A stretch of DNA of 64,000 bases, taken from contig NC_066850.1 in assembly GCF_001640805.2 (NCBI RefSeq), forward strand, positions 7,364,556 to 7,428,555. Direction: 5' to 3'. The DNA is from Lates calcarifer. Taxonomy: Eukaryota; Chordata; Actinopteri; Centropomidae. The position numbers were made by a program, and so were the translations under genes. This document shows, in pieces, positions 45,125-58,180 of this stretch. Positions within the stretch are counted from its first letter, which is position 1, and each line of letters opens with the position of its first letter. The notes beneath the pieces are model-generated. The model saw only the letters and a list, made by a program, of their open reading frames with translations. It was not told the origin of the DNA and made no database searches.

Positions 45125-48100
45125 ATCTACTTTCCCTCAGGGTTAGTCCAAAGAACTACAAGTCTATGGCAAGCCCCAGACACAGGTGTTTTCACTTACA
45201 CGTTGATTAGAGCTCTCCTCAATTCTGTGAGGGTGGGTGTGTTCTGTTTGATTGACAGCTCCTTTCGCCTATCGAATAGCTCCATCCAACTTGAACGGTA
45301 AGGAGAGGTTTAATTCGCACCTCCTGTGTGTTCAAGGCCTTAACGCTCAGTTTCTCAGTTAAGCAAGACCAAACGCCTCCATCGATAAAACAGGTAATGT
45401 GTGATTTTTATAAGAACCTGGTTGTATTTCTTGCTGCTCTGACTATTATAGACACTCTCTTTTTACCTGTGTTTTTACATGTTACTAATAACTGTAACTA
45501 TCTGCAACTATCAAAGTGTCACTATTAAGTGTCGACACTGAAAACAAAGAACTTAATTTAGCTGTCATTAATTTTATTATTTACACCTGAGCTTTTCCTG
45601 CTGTGACATTTTAGAATATATTCCATTAAAAAGCGCTAGCAACATTTTTTTCCCTCACTGGCTTCCCTCCAATCTCTCTCCTTGCTGAAATCATCAGGGA
45701 GATTTAGCTCACCTGGTCTGACTGCATGTACTAGTTAAGCTAGTAACATTCAGTTTCCCTCTCCCTCATCTGGCTTTCAGTTTGTTTGCATGCACCACAC
45801 ACCCCAATAATATTGAGTACAGCTGCCCCTATATATGTCCACCTTGATTTACAGTCCATTTCCTCTGTTAGCTAAGCAACTTTTTATTTGTCCTTGTTTT
45901 CCATTGTACTATCTCCCAACATTTGTGATGCTATTCAGATAATCACTCTCAGCTGGTCCAAATCAAATATGTCCTCTTGTTGCTTTGGCAAGTCATAAAA
46001 AAGAAGAATCAGCAGGAGTGTACAGTGCATCCACTTCCATGTGTGTACTTTTTAAGTGGCCTCATAACTCTGAGTGTCATCAGTCCTCTCACTTTGTAGT
46101 CTTAAAACAGCACTACTGATTTGTGCACTGTCAGTGGATAGAGGAGACATTTCCAAGGCACTTGAAAAGCCAGTGAAGACATTAACTTCATGAAATATAT
46201 TTCCTGACAGTTTGACTAATCACAACCATAGTGCTGTGCTAGATTAAAATGGTGTTTATAGAATCAGCTGTTAAGTAGATGATGAATATTTGTATTTGAA
46301 GATGATTGATACTGTTATTTAGAATTCTTCATTAAATATAATTTGTCAGTTTGAAAACATTTGGATTGGGTCAGGGTTTCTTTATATTTTGGTCACCAGT
46401 GATGGTCAGAGGTGACTCAATGTGAGGCAATATAAGTTTGTAGAAATGAGCGGCTGTGTGCTGTCCTGTCCACTGTTAACATCTTAGAGGTCAACATATG
46501 TTATGAGAATGAGCGTCAGCAGCATAGAGGAAGCAAAGGAAGCTTTAGAGTGTTGGCTTGCTGTGTGATCAGGGATTTCTCAGAGTTCAGGCCATGGATG
46601 GCTTACAATTTACAGATGTGCCAAGTAATTAAGACTTCAGGACTGTGTCTGTTGCCAGGATGCATTGATGAAATACAATGATGCCAATGAAAAGGAATTA
46701 ACTGTCACTTTGAGCTGCAGCCAATGGCTTTTAAGACTGAACATGTGTTGTTTATTTCCTGAGGTTGCCATGTGTTTAAATGAAGTGTTTTTGGCTTGTT
46801 TTTGTGCCTGATGATGATGGACAGGCTTAAAATATTCAAGTTCTGATGCAAATGTTACCAGCAACAAAAATATTTTTACATTTGCACACTGGAAAAAACA
46901 TTTGGGTTCACTGGGAACATTTGAATTTCATGAGCTACATCAGAGGTCTTTCTGTCATCCATTTCTCATTTTTATTTTAGTGTTCCTGCAACATTATAAC
47001 ATAAATGTCATGTGATTGAGGGTGAGGTTTGATCCACTATTAGAACTCATATTTATCCATTTTAGTGTAAAATTTCTCAACTTTACAATTTTCAGTTTCT
47101 GATTGATTAGCTCTGTGTTACTTGTCATGCAACCAATGTTGGTATATTAATACTAATATCTTCATGCTTTGTGCAAGTTCTTTTGAAAGCGTGATGTTTA
47201 ATGGGAACTCGTTGTCTTGATATCCTAAGCCAATGTTCTGTGAAACTAGGGGTTTTATATAATCCTGCCTGCAGGGGGAGTAAGGAACCCATTTTGCAGA
47301 GTCACCCAGAGTCTTTTTGTTTTGCATTTCTTTTGAACCTTTGACCTGCTGTGTATTCCCCATCTGTCAAATTCATATTCCCAGAGATCAAAAGGAAAAT
47401 GATACAAATGCACTGAATGCTTGAATGCATTTTCAGTTGTTGATGTTGAGTGTGTGTGCGCACACGTGTGTGTGTGTGTGTGTTTACAGACAGTCTGGAT
47501 GGAGTGCATGTGTCAGCACCTGCTGGGCGATGACTCTGCAGCTGCAGCTACAAACCACCTGCTCCTGTCTGCTGAGTCTGTCACAAAATAAAAATGAGTT
47601 TGAAAGAGAGCTTTTTTTTTCCATAATACCCACCTCAGTTCCTCACGCCACAGAAAACATTTTCTCATCAGACATCCAAAAGACTTTGAGTGCTTGTACA
47701 ATATTTAGTCTGTACTCTATCCACCAGAGATCTAATCAAACAGAAAGTGAGCCTATAAAAATTTGAAGGTTTCTGACAGTAAAAGTAAAACTACATGTTT
47801 ATGAGGGAAATGACTCTGAATGAGAGAAAAATATAAAAATCGTTATTCTCCCCTTTGGCAACGCAGGCAGCAATTAGATGTGACAAAGGCCACGATTTGG
47901 CCTGAAAATGGTGGCATTCCAGTTACATGATACTTAGACTGTTGGTGCATTTCACCAGGACATTTAACTATTTTTAAATTTTAACAAACTATCCATCCAC
48001 ATTTTACATTTTTAAAATGTTTTTATGTGAATATTCTTGTGGGAAAAAATACAGTATTAAAAAGCAGTAAAATATTAAACAGCCTCTGTGATAAAAGATG

Positions 48101-48579
48101 AACTAGAATTAATCAGGCATTTGGTCCAAACCACTGTTATGATCCTCAGTCTGGACATTGAGCTTTAAAAAAAAAAAAAGCCTCAGACTGGAACTTCAGA
48201 ATAGAGTCATGCAATTCAGCTCCTTTGGGCAGTCCACTTCCCTGCTCTTAAATGGCGATCAACAGACCAAGCCTGATGATGACTAACGCAGGGACCCTTC
48301 ATCGTGCTGATGATCCAGTGTAATTATAATCTTTGTATGGACACCTGTTGCAGACATCATGAGCGGCTGTGATAGCTGTACGTGGCTCAGAGAGCAGCAG
48401 TGAGTCTCATCTGTACTTTTAAATAGAGAAAACATTTTAAATATAGATGAACGCTGAGGTGTTGCCACAAGTTATATTCAGAAAGTTTGACATTTGGCTG
48501 TATTCAGAAATTCAGTCACAGCACACTAGATTTAAAACACCAAATTCTTCACAGTTGAAATTCTGTGTATTGGAAGACA

Positions 48580-48660
48580 TAGTTCAAGGTTTTTGGAAAT
48601 ATGCTTATTCATACTGTTGCTGGGAGTTAGACAAGCAGATTGATACTACCAGGCTGATTA
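48580..48660. repeat. Foldback-repeat fragment
   Basis: 'tttttggaaatatgcttatt' and 'gagttagacaagcagattga' match the arm of the family described at 26035. Confidence 0.45.
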
Positions 48661-49128
48661 TTTTTGCCTCCAGACAGAGCTAGGCTACCACTGTAAAAAT
48701 AATAACATTTGTAGTCATTTCCATTAATTTCACTTAAGCACTTTGATCCATTTTCATCCAAATCTATTGATGAAATTATCTAACTTATTACACCCATATT
48801 CCTATGTACAACTGAGTTTGTGAGACCAGCCTGTGAACAGCGTGGTTGACTTCTCATGTGCCTCCTGCTGAAAACGCTCAAAATGTGATCAAAGGATGCC
48901 AGGCTCTCCCTGCCAGAACCCGCTCTGTTGTCTCCATTATACCCTTTCTGTCTCCCCCTCTCGTTTTATGTTCCTTTCATATACACCCTCTCTGTCCCTG
49001 TTCTCAATACCTCTCCCTCTGTTCTCTCGCTCTCTTTTTCTGATGGACCCCTCAGATCCCTCACTTCTAAAGATGTTTGTTCCCTTCTTTTGCCTTCAAA
49101 GATGTGCCCTGAATCAGATGGGTGGAGG

Positions 49129-49143
49129 TGGGGGGGGGGGGGG
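49129..49143. repeat. G mononucleotide run
   Basis: About 14 G after ggtggaggt. Read out as poly-Gly/poly-Pro ORFs that are artefacts. Confidence 0.85.
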
Positions 49144-50234
49144 CTGGAAACGCACCGCTGTCGCCCTGTGTCTGTGATTCACTGAGCGGTGAGGCTGATC
49201 AAAATGACAGAGATCTGGAGAGGCCGCATCAGGTGACGTCGCCGGATGCATCGGCTTATCAAAGGTCAAGCGTGGGTCACACATCCATCGAACATTGCTT
49301 GATGTCCAAAGAGGGGTCGTCAACATTCAGTTGAGAGGTCAGTTGGAAATATTTGTTCTTTAAGACTTTGTTTCTTGTTTCAGAAGGGATTAAAGCTGGA
49401 TATGAATTGGGGTCAAGCAGATACAGTGAAAATTAATATTGGACAGTGCTAACCAGGGACTAATGTCAGTGCCTTAATATTAGATGATGCCAGAATCTAG
49501 GAAAATAACATAATTAAGAAACAGAGTTTGAAACTATCAAAAGATAAAGCTCCAGAAGATCCAAAAGTTTGTTATGCATGAGGAAGAAAGGCATTTATCA
49601 GAGCCACCTGTTACACTTGTGACAATTTACTACTGTGCATGTGGTAAAACCAAAGGCTGTATTTTGAATCTTGTCACCATTCACTCTGTTGAGAAATAAA
49701 GTATCTTTCAAATGACAACACTGACAAGTACAGAAGCAAAAACATAATTTTGTAGGAAGGAAACAAGATTTTGTAAGTAAAAAAAAAATTGAACAGGACA
49801 GCTAAGACCCTTCATGTCCAATCACCTCAAATCCTCCCTGAAGCCAACTTCCTGTCACTGGATGCCTGTTTCACCCTGTGGCCTTCCTTCGCCGGGCCAT
49901 AACTTCTCCTCCTGACAGAATAGCTTTCACTAATAGTAATGTGATCAGTCAGTGCACAGAGGGGACTGAGGCTGCCCCAGTCCTGAGCGAGACATCATAT
50001 CACACACACTCGCCATCACTCCTCTTTCACTGAGTCAACAAGGCGCAGCCATGGCTACCATCACCAAGGAAGAGAATGTGACACGAGGAAACAGATGTGG
50101 GGTTTTTTGGATGTCTGTGTGGTGACCTACAAAAGCTGTGTGTCATTACTGATGATGACCTATCAAAGACAAAGACAAGCATGTCAAACAGCAACTATGA
50201 ATTTGCAAGGACATTAAAAATGTATAAAGATGTA

Positions 50235-50790
50235 GCTTAAATCAGTCAGAGAAATTTGCTTGTTCACCTCTTGCTAAGACTTATGGGGAAATCTATACTA
50301 ATCACATGTCCATAAGAAACATGAAGTCACTGGGGTTAGCTTAGTTTAGCATAAAGACTGGAAACAGGGAAACAGCTGGCTGGGCTCTGTCCAAGGGTAA
50401 CAAAATCCACCTACCAATATCTCGCCCACTAATGAACATGTTATATCTTCTTTGTTTAATCTGTACAAACACTAAATTGAAAAAAACACGTTTTGTAAGT
50501 GTTATATTCCTGACGTACTAACACATAAAGGTAGCAAGCTCAAGTGGTGCTGGTAGTCATATTTTGTTACCACTGAACAGAGTCAGGTTTGCTGATGTTT
50601 CTGGTCTTTATACTAAGCTAAGTTAATTGACTAATTATATTTGACTAGAGACATGAGGGCAAGGCTAGCTTTTTCCCCATTTTCATTGTTTATTCTAGCC
50701 TAGGTAGCTGCTGGCTCAAGCTTCACATTTAGTGAGGACACAAAAGTTGTACTGATCTTTTCATCTAATGCTCTGAAAGAAAGTATATTT
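50235..50790. repeat. Foldback-type interspersed repeat, copy 2
   Basis: Left arm 'agcataaagactggaaac', 'gctctgtccaagggtaac'. Right arm, opposite orientation, 'ctggtctttatactaagct', 'aggcaaggctagc'-like phrases and 'gatcttttcatctaatgctc'. Borders approximate. Confidence 0.6.
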
Positions 50791-51533
50791 TCCAGAATCT
50801 TTTGACCGTACCTTTTTAAAATAAGCTTGAATACAGTTTTCTAAGAAAGTTTTTAAACACCAGCTATACTGTACTTCATCTGAGGTACATTTGAATCTCT
50901 TGTAAGGATGGCTTATCCATCTTCCATCATGTTCCACCTCTTCTCGTTGGATCTGACATTGCATCCGTGTCAGATTATGTGGGGATAAAACACATGTCCC
51001 TTCATCTCTGCCAGGAAGACACTGTGCGGGGCGATGCTGATTAAACTTTAAACTTGGAAATCATTTGTTGCCAGCGTAATACACTCACCCAGAAGAATTA
51101 ATAAATGATTACAGATTTTTGCATGAATGCAGTTTCTTGAATTTTCCTCTTTAGCGAATGCTCAGCAGTGTTCACATCGATTTGTTTGTCTTGCAAGATA
51201 CTGAAAAATATGAGAGGATGTGACAGTGATGTTTTAACTTTTCAGACAGGAGTCAGATTTGACAGATGCTTTATCATATTGTATCATGTCATGAGGCATG
51301 GACTGCTCTCTGAATGCTTACAATGTACATTTTTCTGCTAGTGTCAGCAATAAAAAAGGTAGAAGATAATCACAAATGCAGGAGTTGGTTAAAAGAAAAC
51401 ACTGTGTGTCATCTTTACTTGACTTTAAAGTGCAATTTAATATGAAAAATGGCCGTGGGTGCATTTCAGATGTTATTTAAATAAAATGCAAAAGCTTCTG
51501 CCCTGCAAATGTGTTTTAATGAGCTGTTGCATT

Positions 51534-51553
51534 TAAAAAAAAAAAAAAAAAAA
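51534..51553. repeat. A mononucleotide run
   Basis: About 19 A, interrupted only by its flanks. No other retroposon hallmark is seen beside it. Confidence 0.8.
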
Positions 51554-54497
51554 GAAAACTTATCAAGCACTCCTTCCTCATCTCTGCTTTTGTATTAAAC
51601 AGAGTTTAGGAGAGTTAGTTGAAACTGATTTTTTTAATAGCTTGATGGATGAACTTAATACTTACAATTATGGTGTCATAGTTTCCTAAAGGGCAGCCAA
51701 TACTGAAAGCTATGGTTTTATCTGGTGGTACAAATGAAAAGTCAAAAAGCATGTATTTAAAATTGAAATTGCCCACTCATAAGTTGATTCTTATTTCCTC
51801 AGCAGCTTAATTCCCCCTGATTTTCTCTGCTTTGTTACACTGAGTATTTATCTCTCCTGTTTTGCCCTCTCTGTGCTTCTCCCGGCATACGACCACGCTT
51901 AAGATGTGCGCTCACTGGTCGCGAAAACAACAGCCTTGTGGCTCGGTTGTGAGGAGTCGGCGTTGAGACAGCAAAGGGGTTGCTAGGCGACAGCAGCCGG
52001 GCAATTCCCTGTACAGGTGGGTGGGGCTGGGAGCTGGTGACAGAGGCCACACCTGCTACCTGCCAGGCACACACACAAACTCACATACACACGCACACAC
52101 ATTCCTAATTCACTCAGAAACACAACCTTTACATCAACCCCCCTGTCGCTGCCTGTTACACACACTTGCACTCTTGATTTTACCTCTTTTGCTGCTCTTT
52201 TCTAGAAACATGACCTGAAGCAAGCTGTAGCATAGTGGTCAACAGGTTAAAATAAAAGAGCAGTGAACCGCACAACTGAGAAATGCACAACCTTTACACA
52301 GGGTTGAATCTAAAAGGCCCAACAAAAACATTTTTACAGCATCTGTATCCAGCTGAAGCCAGTTTTTAACCACCTTTATGGTTCATTTCAGCCTTGCTGA
52401 TTGTTGTTAGTGGCACAAATGCAATCAGTGTGCATAATAACAAACTTATAAACAGCCTAATTCATAGCCTTTTCCTTCACAGTATACTAAACACTTGTAT
52501 TGAATGAATTGGCAAATGTCTTAGCAAACAATTGCCTATTTACATATCCAGCAGTCCAATATTTGCTCTCCTTTTAGCTCTGTTATTCCTGAAGAAAATG
52601 TTCAGCTCTTTAGCTGCAGGTTACATACAGAGGGTTAAAGCTGTGGACTGTAAATCCAAAACAATGAGCTGAAAGACCAAAAAACACGGAGCATAGAGCT
52701 GATAGGAACTGCGGAATTAGGTGATAATTATTACTTTGTTTTGTCATTACAGGTGACCCCTTTCATATTACACATAATCATTTGATTTATTATTGACATG
52801 AAAACATTGATTATAGCATTTTAAGGATAAATATTACATAAAACAACAGTCAGTTGTGTCAGTAATCGGATCATTTGTGAGAATTGGATGTATTTAGTCA
52901 AACTGCATTTGCTGTTTTTGAGAGGCTTTTGTAAAACAAAACTAATCCTTGTGAAAAATCCCATATAATCCTTTTTAAGAGAGTGTTGCATTTGCTTGCC
53001 TGGTTCAAAAACAGAAGCAGCATGAGGGATTGGTGTTGGATTTTTTTTGTATGTGGCAACACATGGTGCCTTTTGCTTTTCTTCTCTCAGCAAATGTCTT
53101 CAGAATTCATAGCATTTCACTGAAGTGATTTACTTTCGCTCAGCTTTTTTATGTGTTATAGTGAAACCTGAGTGGGGAAACGTGAACAGCTATTTACACA
53201 GTAAATCTATTTGTGGGATTCATACAATAGAAGGTGAGCAACACTTTGCCTCGTTTGTTGTGACCCTCTGTGGCAAACAAAGTGAACTCACATCCCGGCA
53301 CACACCTATATACACACATACAAAACAAGTAGATAAAAATTAATCTCAGAAATAATAACTTTGGGGTTCCATAATAAGTGAGGAGCTGTGAGGAAATTAG
53401 TCAGAGATTAGTTTTGTATCTGACATGGGACTGTGGAGCGAAACTCATTAGAAAGTACAGTATATTCTTCTGGTATTTACCTTGCTGATTGTCCCAGCAA
53501 AGGAAACGTCACTTCATATTAAGTTTGCCACAGCCCTTGGAGCAAGTAGAATTTATTATCACATTTCTGCATAAGCAGGATGCACTGCACTGTTGCAAAT
53601 GAAATGGGGGCTTATAATGATATACATAACAAAACAGGGGACCTTTATTAGATGGGAATTGTGAGTTTTTCTTGTGATGATTCACTGAGTCTGACATGGG
53701 CAGCAGACACTCAGGAGGGTCTGAAAAACGCTTTCAGCAACCAGGCGCAAACAAGCCTGTCCTCATGTGCACTCAGAAGTCCCACCTGGTTTGTGGTTTA
53801 TCCTTGTTATCAAGGATGCAGGGGAGGGAGAACAAAGCCTAACAGCTTTGGCAGATTTTGTTTGGAAAGTGGAGCTGATGTTAAGGAGGCAAATTTATGC
53901 TTCATACTGAGAAATAACAATCTGTAGATGCAGAGTTTTGCATCAAGAGTAGAAGCTGTATTCTAAAAAGACACAAATGATTCTTCTTTATACTGGTTGC
54001 TGTTTGCACTGTGGTGATCATCAGCTGGAGGTCATATAAGGTTGATAAAGGCAGACCTGCCCATTAATGGTGTTGAGAGGTGCTTGTGCCAAGTGTCTGG
54101 TCCTTGATAAGACTCCACAAGTGACAGATCCATGTTTAATTGCTGCTGCTGCTGCTGTGTGTGTGTAAGAATGTGTGATGGGTGAAGAGGGCGCCCGGGA
54201 ATCCATTTGTGTGTTAGGAACAAAAACACAAAAAACGCACACTGTAAAAAACAAAACAAAACAAAAAACATTGTCATTAAGAGTAATTAACACTTCATAA
54301 GTGTCCTTTCTCTTTCTTATTAAGTCAAATGCATTTAATGAGTTCAGTGTTTTCCACTTTTAACAGGCTTTTCACAGAAACCCTGGTCTAAATCTTTACT
54401 GAAATTAAGCAGAAATCAGTCTCTCCACAGCCATTTAGAAAGGACACGGAATTTAATGGGACATAGAAGAAATCCTCGAAAATTAAAACGCACGACA

Positions 54498-54505
54498 TAT
54501 AAAAG
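54498..54505 (+). promoter_or_regulatory. cacna2d1: TATA-like box, predicted cacna2d1 promoter
   Basis: TATAAAAG about 510 nt before the start codon. CpG-richer sequence follows to about 54960. If used, transcription would start near 54530 and the TG repeat would lie in the 5'UTR. Alternatively transcription starts after the TG repeat from the GC-rich part, without a TATA box. Confidence 0.35.
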
Positions 54506-54774
54506 GACCTCACCCACTTCTAACACACTTTCCCACGTGTTTAACAGCAAGAACCTCACGAGCTGGTTCCGATGTTTTTTGCAGTGTGCGGAATGGCACC
54601 GCTCCGCCGGCCAAGCTGAAGATCTAATTGCGCCCTCCCCTTTTCTCCTTTTATTTTGTGACACACGCCATAGATCTGCACTAATAGCCTATCGCAGTTT
54701 GAGGTACACACTTAACAGTTAGACACGCGCACACAGTCGCGGAGCCAAAAAAAAAAGCACAGTCCTCAACTCCG

Positions 54775-54776
<2 letters not shown>

Positions 54777-54825
<49 letters not shown>
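54777..54825. repeat. Long TG microsatellite in promoter/5'UTR
   Basis: About 24 uninterrupted TG units followed by a G-rich stretch (54826-54843), 190 nt before the cacna2d1 start codon. Confidence 0.95.
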
Positions 54826-54827
<2 letters not shown>

Positions 54828-54976
54828 GGGGTGAGGGGGGGGGTGGAGGAAACGTACCAGATAAGATTTGCTTCCAAACGCGCACCGATGGCGGTGTGAG
54901 GCGTTTGGCTGAGAAGTACGCACGGCGCGGTGGTGGAATTGTGGCGCTTTTTTTTTTCTTTTATTCATCTTCTCTC

Positions 54977-55006
54977 ATGTCTGGATCCCGATCAAAAGGG
55001 AAATAA
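54977..55006 (+). CDS. Upstream short ORF before cacna2d1 (9 codons)
   Basis: ATG at 54977, stop at 55004-55006, nine codons (MSGSRSKGK), ending 8 nt before the main start. Its ATG context (tctc ATG t) is weaker than that of the main start. Probably regulatory if transcribed, not a product. Confidence 0.35.
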   Translation: MSGSRSKGK

Positions 55007-55014
55007 ACAAAACT

Positions 55015-55094
55015 ATGGATTACTCAGTCTGCCTACTTTTACTCCTGTCATCCATTTCGTCTGTAACCACCGAACAATTCCCAGCAGCGCCGAT
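55015..55094 (+). CDS. cacna2d1: Calcium channel alpha2delta-1 first coding exon (signal peptide)
   Basis: 80 nt: 26 codons and two bases, then gtgagt. The start has A at -3 and G at +4. The peptide is MDYSVCLLLLLSSISSVTTE then QFPAAP: a short n-region, hydrophobic core of Cys/Leu, and small residues before a probable cleavage near TT|EQ. The end resembles EEPFPSAVTIKSW of mammalian alpha2delta-1, and the position (downstream of piccolo, same strand) matches CACNA2D1 in vertebrates. Alpha2delta-1 is a GPI-anchored/extracellular auxiliary subunit that traffics voltage-gated calcium channels. With only 26 residues the call rests strongly on synteny. Further exons are outside the window. Confidence 0.68.
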
Positions 55095-57869
55095 GTGAGT
55101 ACAGCTTCAAAACAGCCTGTTGGCTTTTGAAAGTCTTGGATAATGTGCTGTGTGTATCAGAAATTGCAGCTTGGGTAGAGTCAAGATTTTACTTTCTAAT
55201 AGTCAGAGATGCAAAAATATGTTTAAAGTACAAGATAAATTAGATTCTATTTTAACTTGTAGTTGGTGGAACACTACACTTCCAGGGTTTCAGCTTAAGC
55301 AGAGCGCGTTTCTTCTTCTCCAAGTGATGATGATTGCATATTACTTTGGATACAAGTTCACCTTGTGAGACATGATATTTAAAGCTGCTGTCCATTTGTT
55401 GCCAGGCAGTCTGACATGTGGCTTGCTGTCACATGAATCATCCCGGGAATGGAGCAAGACTGAGGTCTGAATGTGCTTCAGAGCCCCCCCCCCCCACACA
55501 CACACAGTAAAACCACAGTTTGTAGGGTTTTTTTGGTAATTGTAGGATGCGTCTGATTTATTTTACACTATGAGGCAGTTGATATTGTAGCTGGTGAGAT
55601 AAAAGTGTGTGGGGGGGTAGTTAAACCTCTGACCAGAACTGTCGTGTCAAAATAAAAGAATAGTGGGCGCAAACAAGTATTTCTCATTTTGCTGCAGACC
55701 ATGTGGGACAGTCTTGTTGTGGCCAAACTCCTTTGGAAAAAGTAGTGTTTTACAAGTTTCAAACTCATAGCTAAGCAGATGGTTTCATAGAAGGTGATTG
55801 CCAGTTTGCTCTAATGTGTGCACAGTTGTCAAAAATTGTCATAATCCATCTCCATATGAATCCATATGTTTTCTCCTCTTATTTGTTGCAAAAGTCCCAC
55901 AATATGAGCTGAGAACTCTGTGATGTGTTCAAGTGGAGATATCACTTCAGCTCAGTTGAGATATCACTACCTCAATCTGCCTACACCTGACCCAGACCTC
56001 TATATTTGCAGTGCAACATTAATAGATGTAACAGATGATATATCCACAGTCACAGAAATACTGTTCCCAAATTAAACGTGTAGGTGTGCGAGCCTATTCA
56101 GCCACCATGCTGCACCTCACACTTAATCAACAGGTTTAAGATATTCCACATGGTTCTAACGGAGGCAGGACTACACAACGTTTGGGTTTTGAATGCACCC
56201 CGAGTACGGTCCCCAAGAGAGCCACGATGGCACTCAGCCAAATGGCCAAGTACAATGATGTCAGACTAGCAGAGTGGCCTGCCCACTCCCTATATTTCAT
56301 GGGCACTAAGTGGATTGATCTGTGGGTTGTGTACATGATATTCACACAGGCTTGGCGAGCTGCAGACCCACTTTCACTGACAGACTTGTCTTGCTGAGTG
56401 GAACCGGCAATCTGACAGGAAAAACAATAATAAAACTTACAACAAGGCTGGCAGGAGATCTTTGTTTGAGTCAGGGAAAACTTAATTTTGGAGAAAAGAC
56501 GATGCCAGAATCAAACTAGAAAATACTCAGTCACCTCGCACAGTCTGTATTTTGATATGTGCTTCTTGGCCACCAGTATTAATCACAAGTTCTACCGTCA
56601 CTCTCACAGTGTCTCTGTCTTTAACCACAGCCCGTCTTTAGTCTTGGTGTACTCTTGTGGTGACGGTGATTTTGAGTGACAAGCTTCATGCTGACTCCTC
56701 AAGGTGAAAGTCAGAGAGACATGGAGAAACTAGAAGGGTAAGGATGGAGAGACTGACCCAGTGCGTTTTCCTCAAGGAAATTCAGAAACATGGATGAGCA
56801 ATGTCTTAAGTAGCTCAGTGTTTAGTGACTAAAAACAGACATTTACATTGAGTATGTCACGGCCTTGCTGTGCTGTTTCTCAACTTCTTTCCTTCTTTTT
56901 CTCTCACCTTCCTGTCTCATGGCTTGAAGTGTGACTGTATCTCTGGGCTCCATCTCTAACCTCACATGCCAGCATCTGTCCGCTTCAGATCTTCATGTCC
57001 CTTCTCTTTTCTCTCAGCCCTCCCTCTATCCCTTCTCACTCTCTTTCTCATCGCTCTCTCTCTCTGTCTTGTTCATTCCCTGTCCATCTTCTCTCTGCCT
57101 CAGCTCCCTATGTCTCTTTATTGCTCTCTCTCTCGCTCTCTTCTCTCTTCTTTTCATCGTTGCCTGAAGGCAGATGATTAACATCATCGAATCTGAAATG
57201 CAAAGTCTGATGTCATACACTGTGCCACAGAGATCCTGGCGCCAGATAACACATTGAGAGATCAGGGAAGATAAAAAGAAAAGATAGAGATGAAGAGAAT
57301 AAGAGACAGCAAGAAAATCCAGACTTGCCCTTGCTGATCCCATATGTCTACTCTATATGGACAGTTTGCCACATGGATTCCGCATGTGTACTGTTTACTG
57401 TCACCACCCTTACAGCCAGAATTCCACGGCATATCCAAATCTTCATGTCACCACTTGCCAATGCATTGTGCTGAATTTAAATATCCAATCCAAGACTTGA
57501 TCATATGCTTCTTTCTGGCTTTCGCCTTAGTCACCAACAGACATATTTTATCTCCATCCTCCCTTTTTCCACAGTTTCTGTCACCCTCTGCTCCAATTCT
57601 CCCACTCTCACTTGCCTTTTTTTTCTTTTATAAGGCTAACTAGATTTCATGCTCAACCAGCTAAAGAGCCATGCTTCTTGTGTCTTCATTTGAACAGCCA
57701 GAACAACATGGGCAGTTGTGAGTAGGGAGAGTGTAAACACATACAGTACATGAATATACAGCAGGTTGCTGAAGACTGAATCCTAAACAAAACAAGATAC
57801 AGGCTTACAAATAGAGGGGAGACAAGTCACCATCAGTTGTTATTGAGATTCCTCTCAATACTCTCAATA

Positions 57870-58180
57870 CTGCCCAACATTTTGAGAAGTATGCTCATTT
57901 CCTTTTAAAAATGAACTGCAAAAATGGCAGTTTGTGGTCTTGAGTTTATATTGAATGGCTAATAACCTCATGGTGGTGACAATACCCTCAGTAAGGCCAT
58001 GAAATAGTCTATCACATAGCCCCTATTTGATAAACTGCTTCAAACAAACAAGATAGTAAAGGGGCTGGTTGGCAGATTTTTTGCTCCTGTATCCAGTCCT
58101 TATGCTAAGCTAAGCTAACCAGCAGCTGTCTCCAGCTTAGTGCGGTATGAGATATGAGTGCGGTCAGTCTTTTATCTTAC
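57870..58180. repeat. Foldback-type interspersed repeat, copy 3
   Basis: 'gtatgctcatttccttt' at one end and 'ccagtccttatgctaagct' followed by 'aagctaaccagcagctg' at the other. Borders approximate. Confidence 0.55.

Larger units (their letters stand above)
44981..54480. other. Intergenic region between piccolo and cacna2d1
   Basis: No gene is supported. Short ORFs lack conserved features. It contains the CTCF/YY1-like site at 45110, foldback repeat copies (about 48580-48660 fragment, 50235-50790), a G run (49129-49143), an A run (51534-51553), short CA/TG runs, and an RFX X-box-like site at about 51978. Confidence 0.7.

Noticed and set aside
47425..47766. 113-codon open frame in the intergenic region
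   Set aside because: Starts in a TG repeat, has no conserved domain and no splice or promoter context.
57026..57343. 105-codon minus-strand frame rich in Arg/Glu
   Set aside because: Arises from a CT-rich low-complexity stretch read on the other strand.
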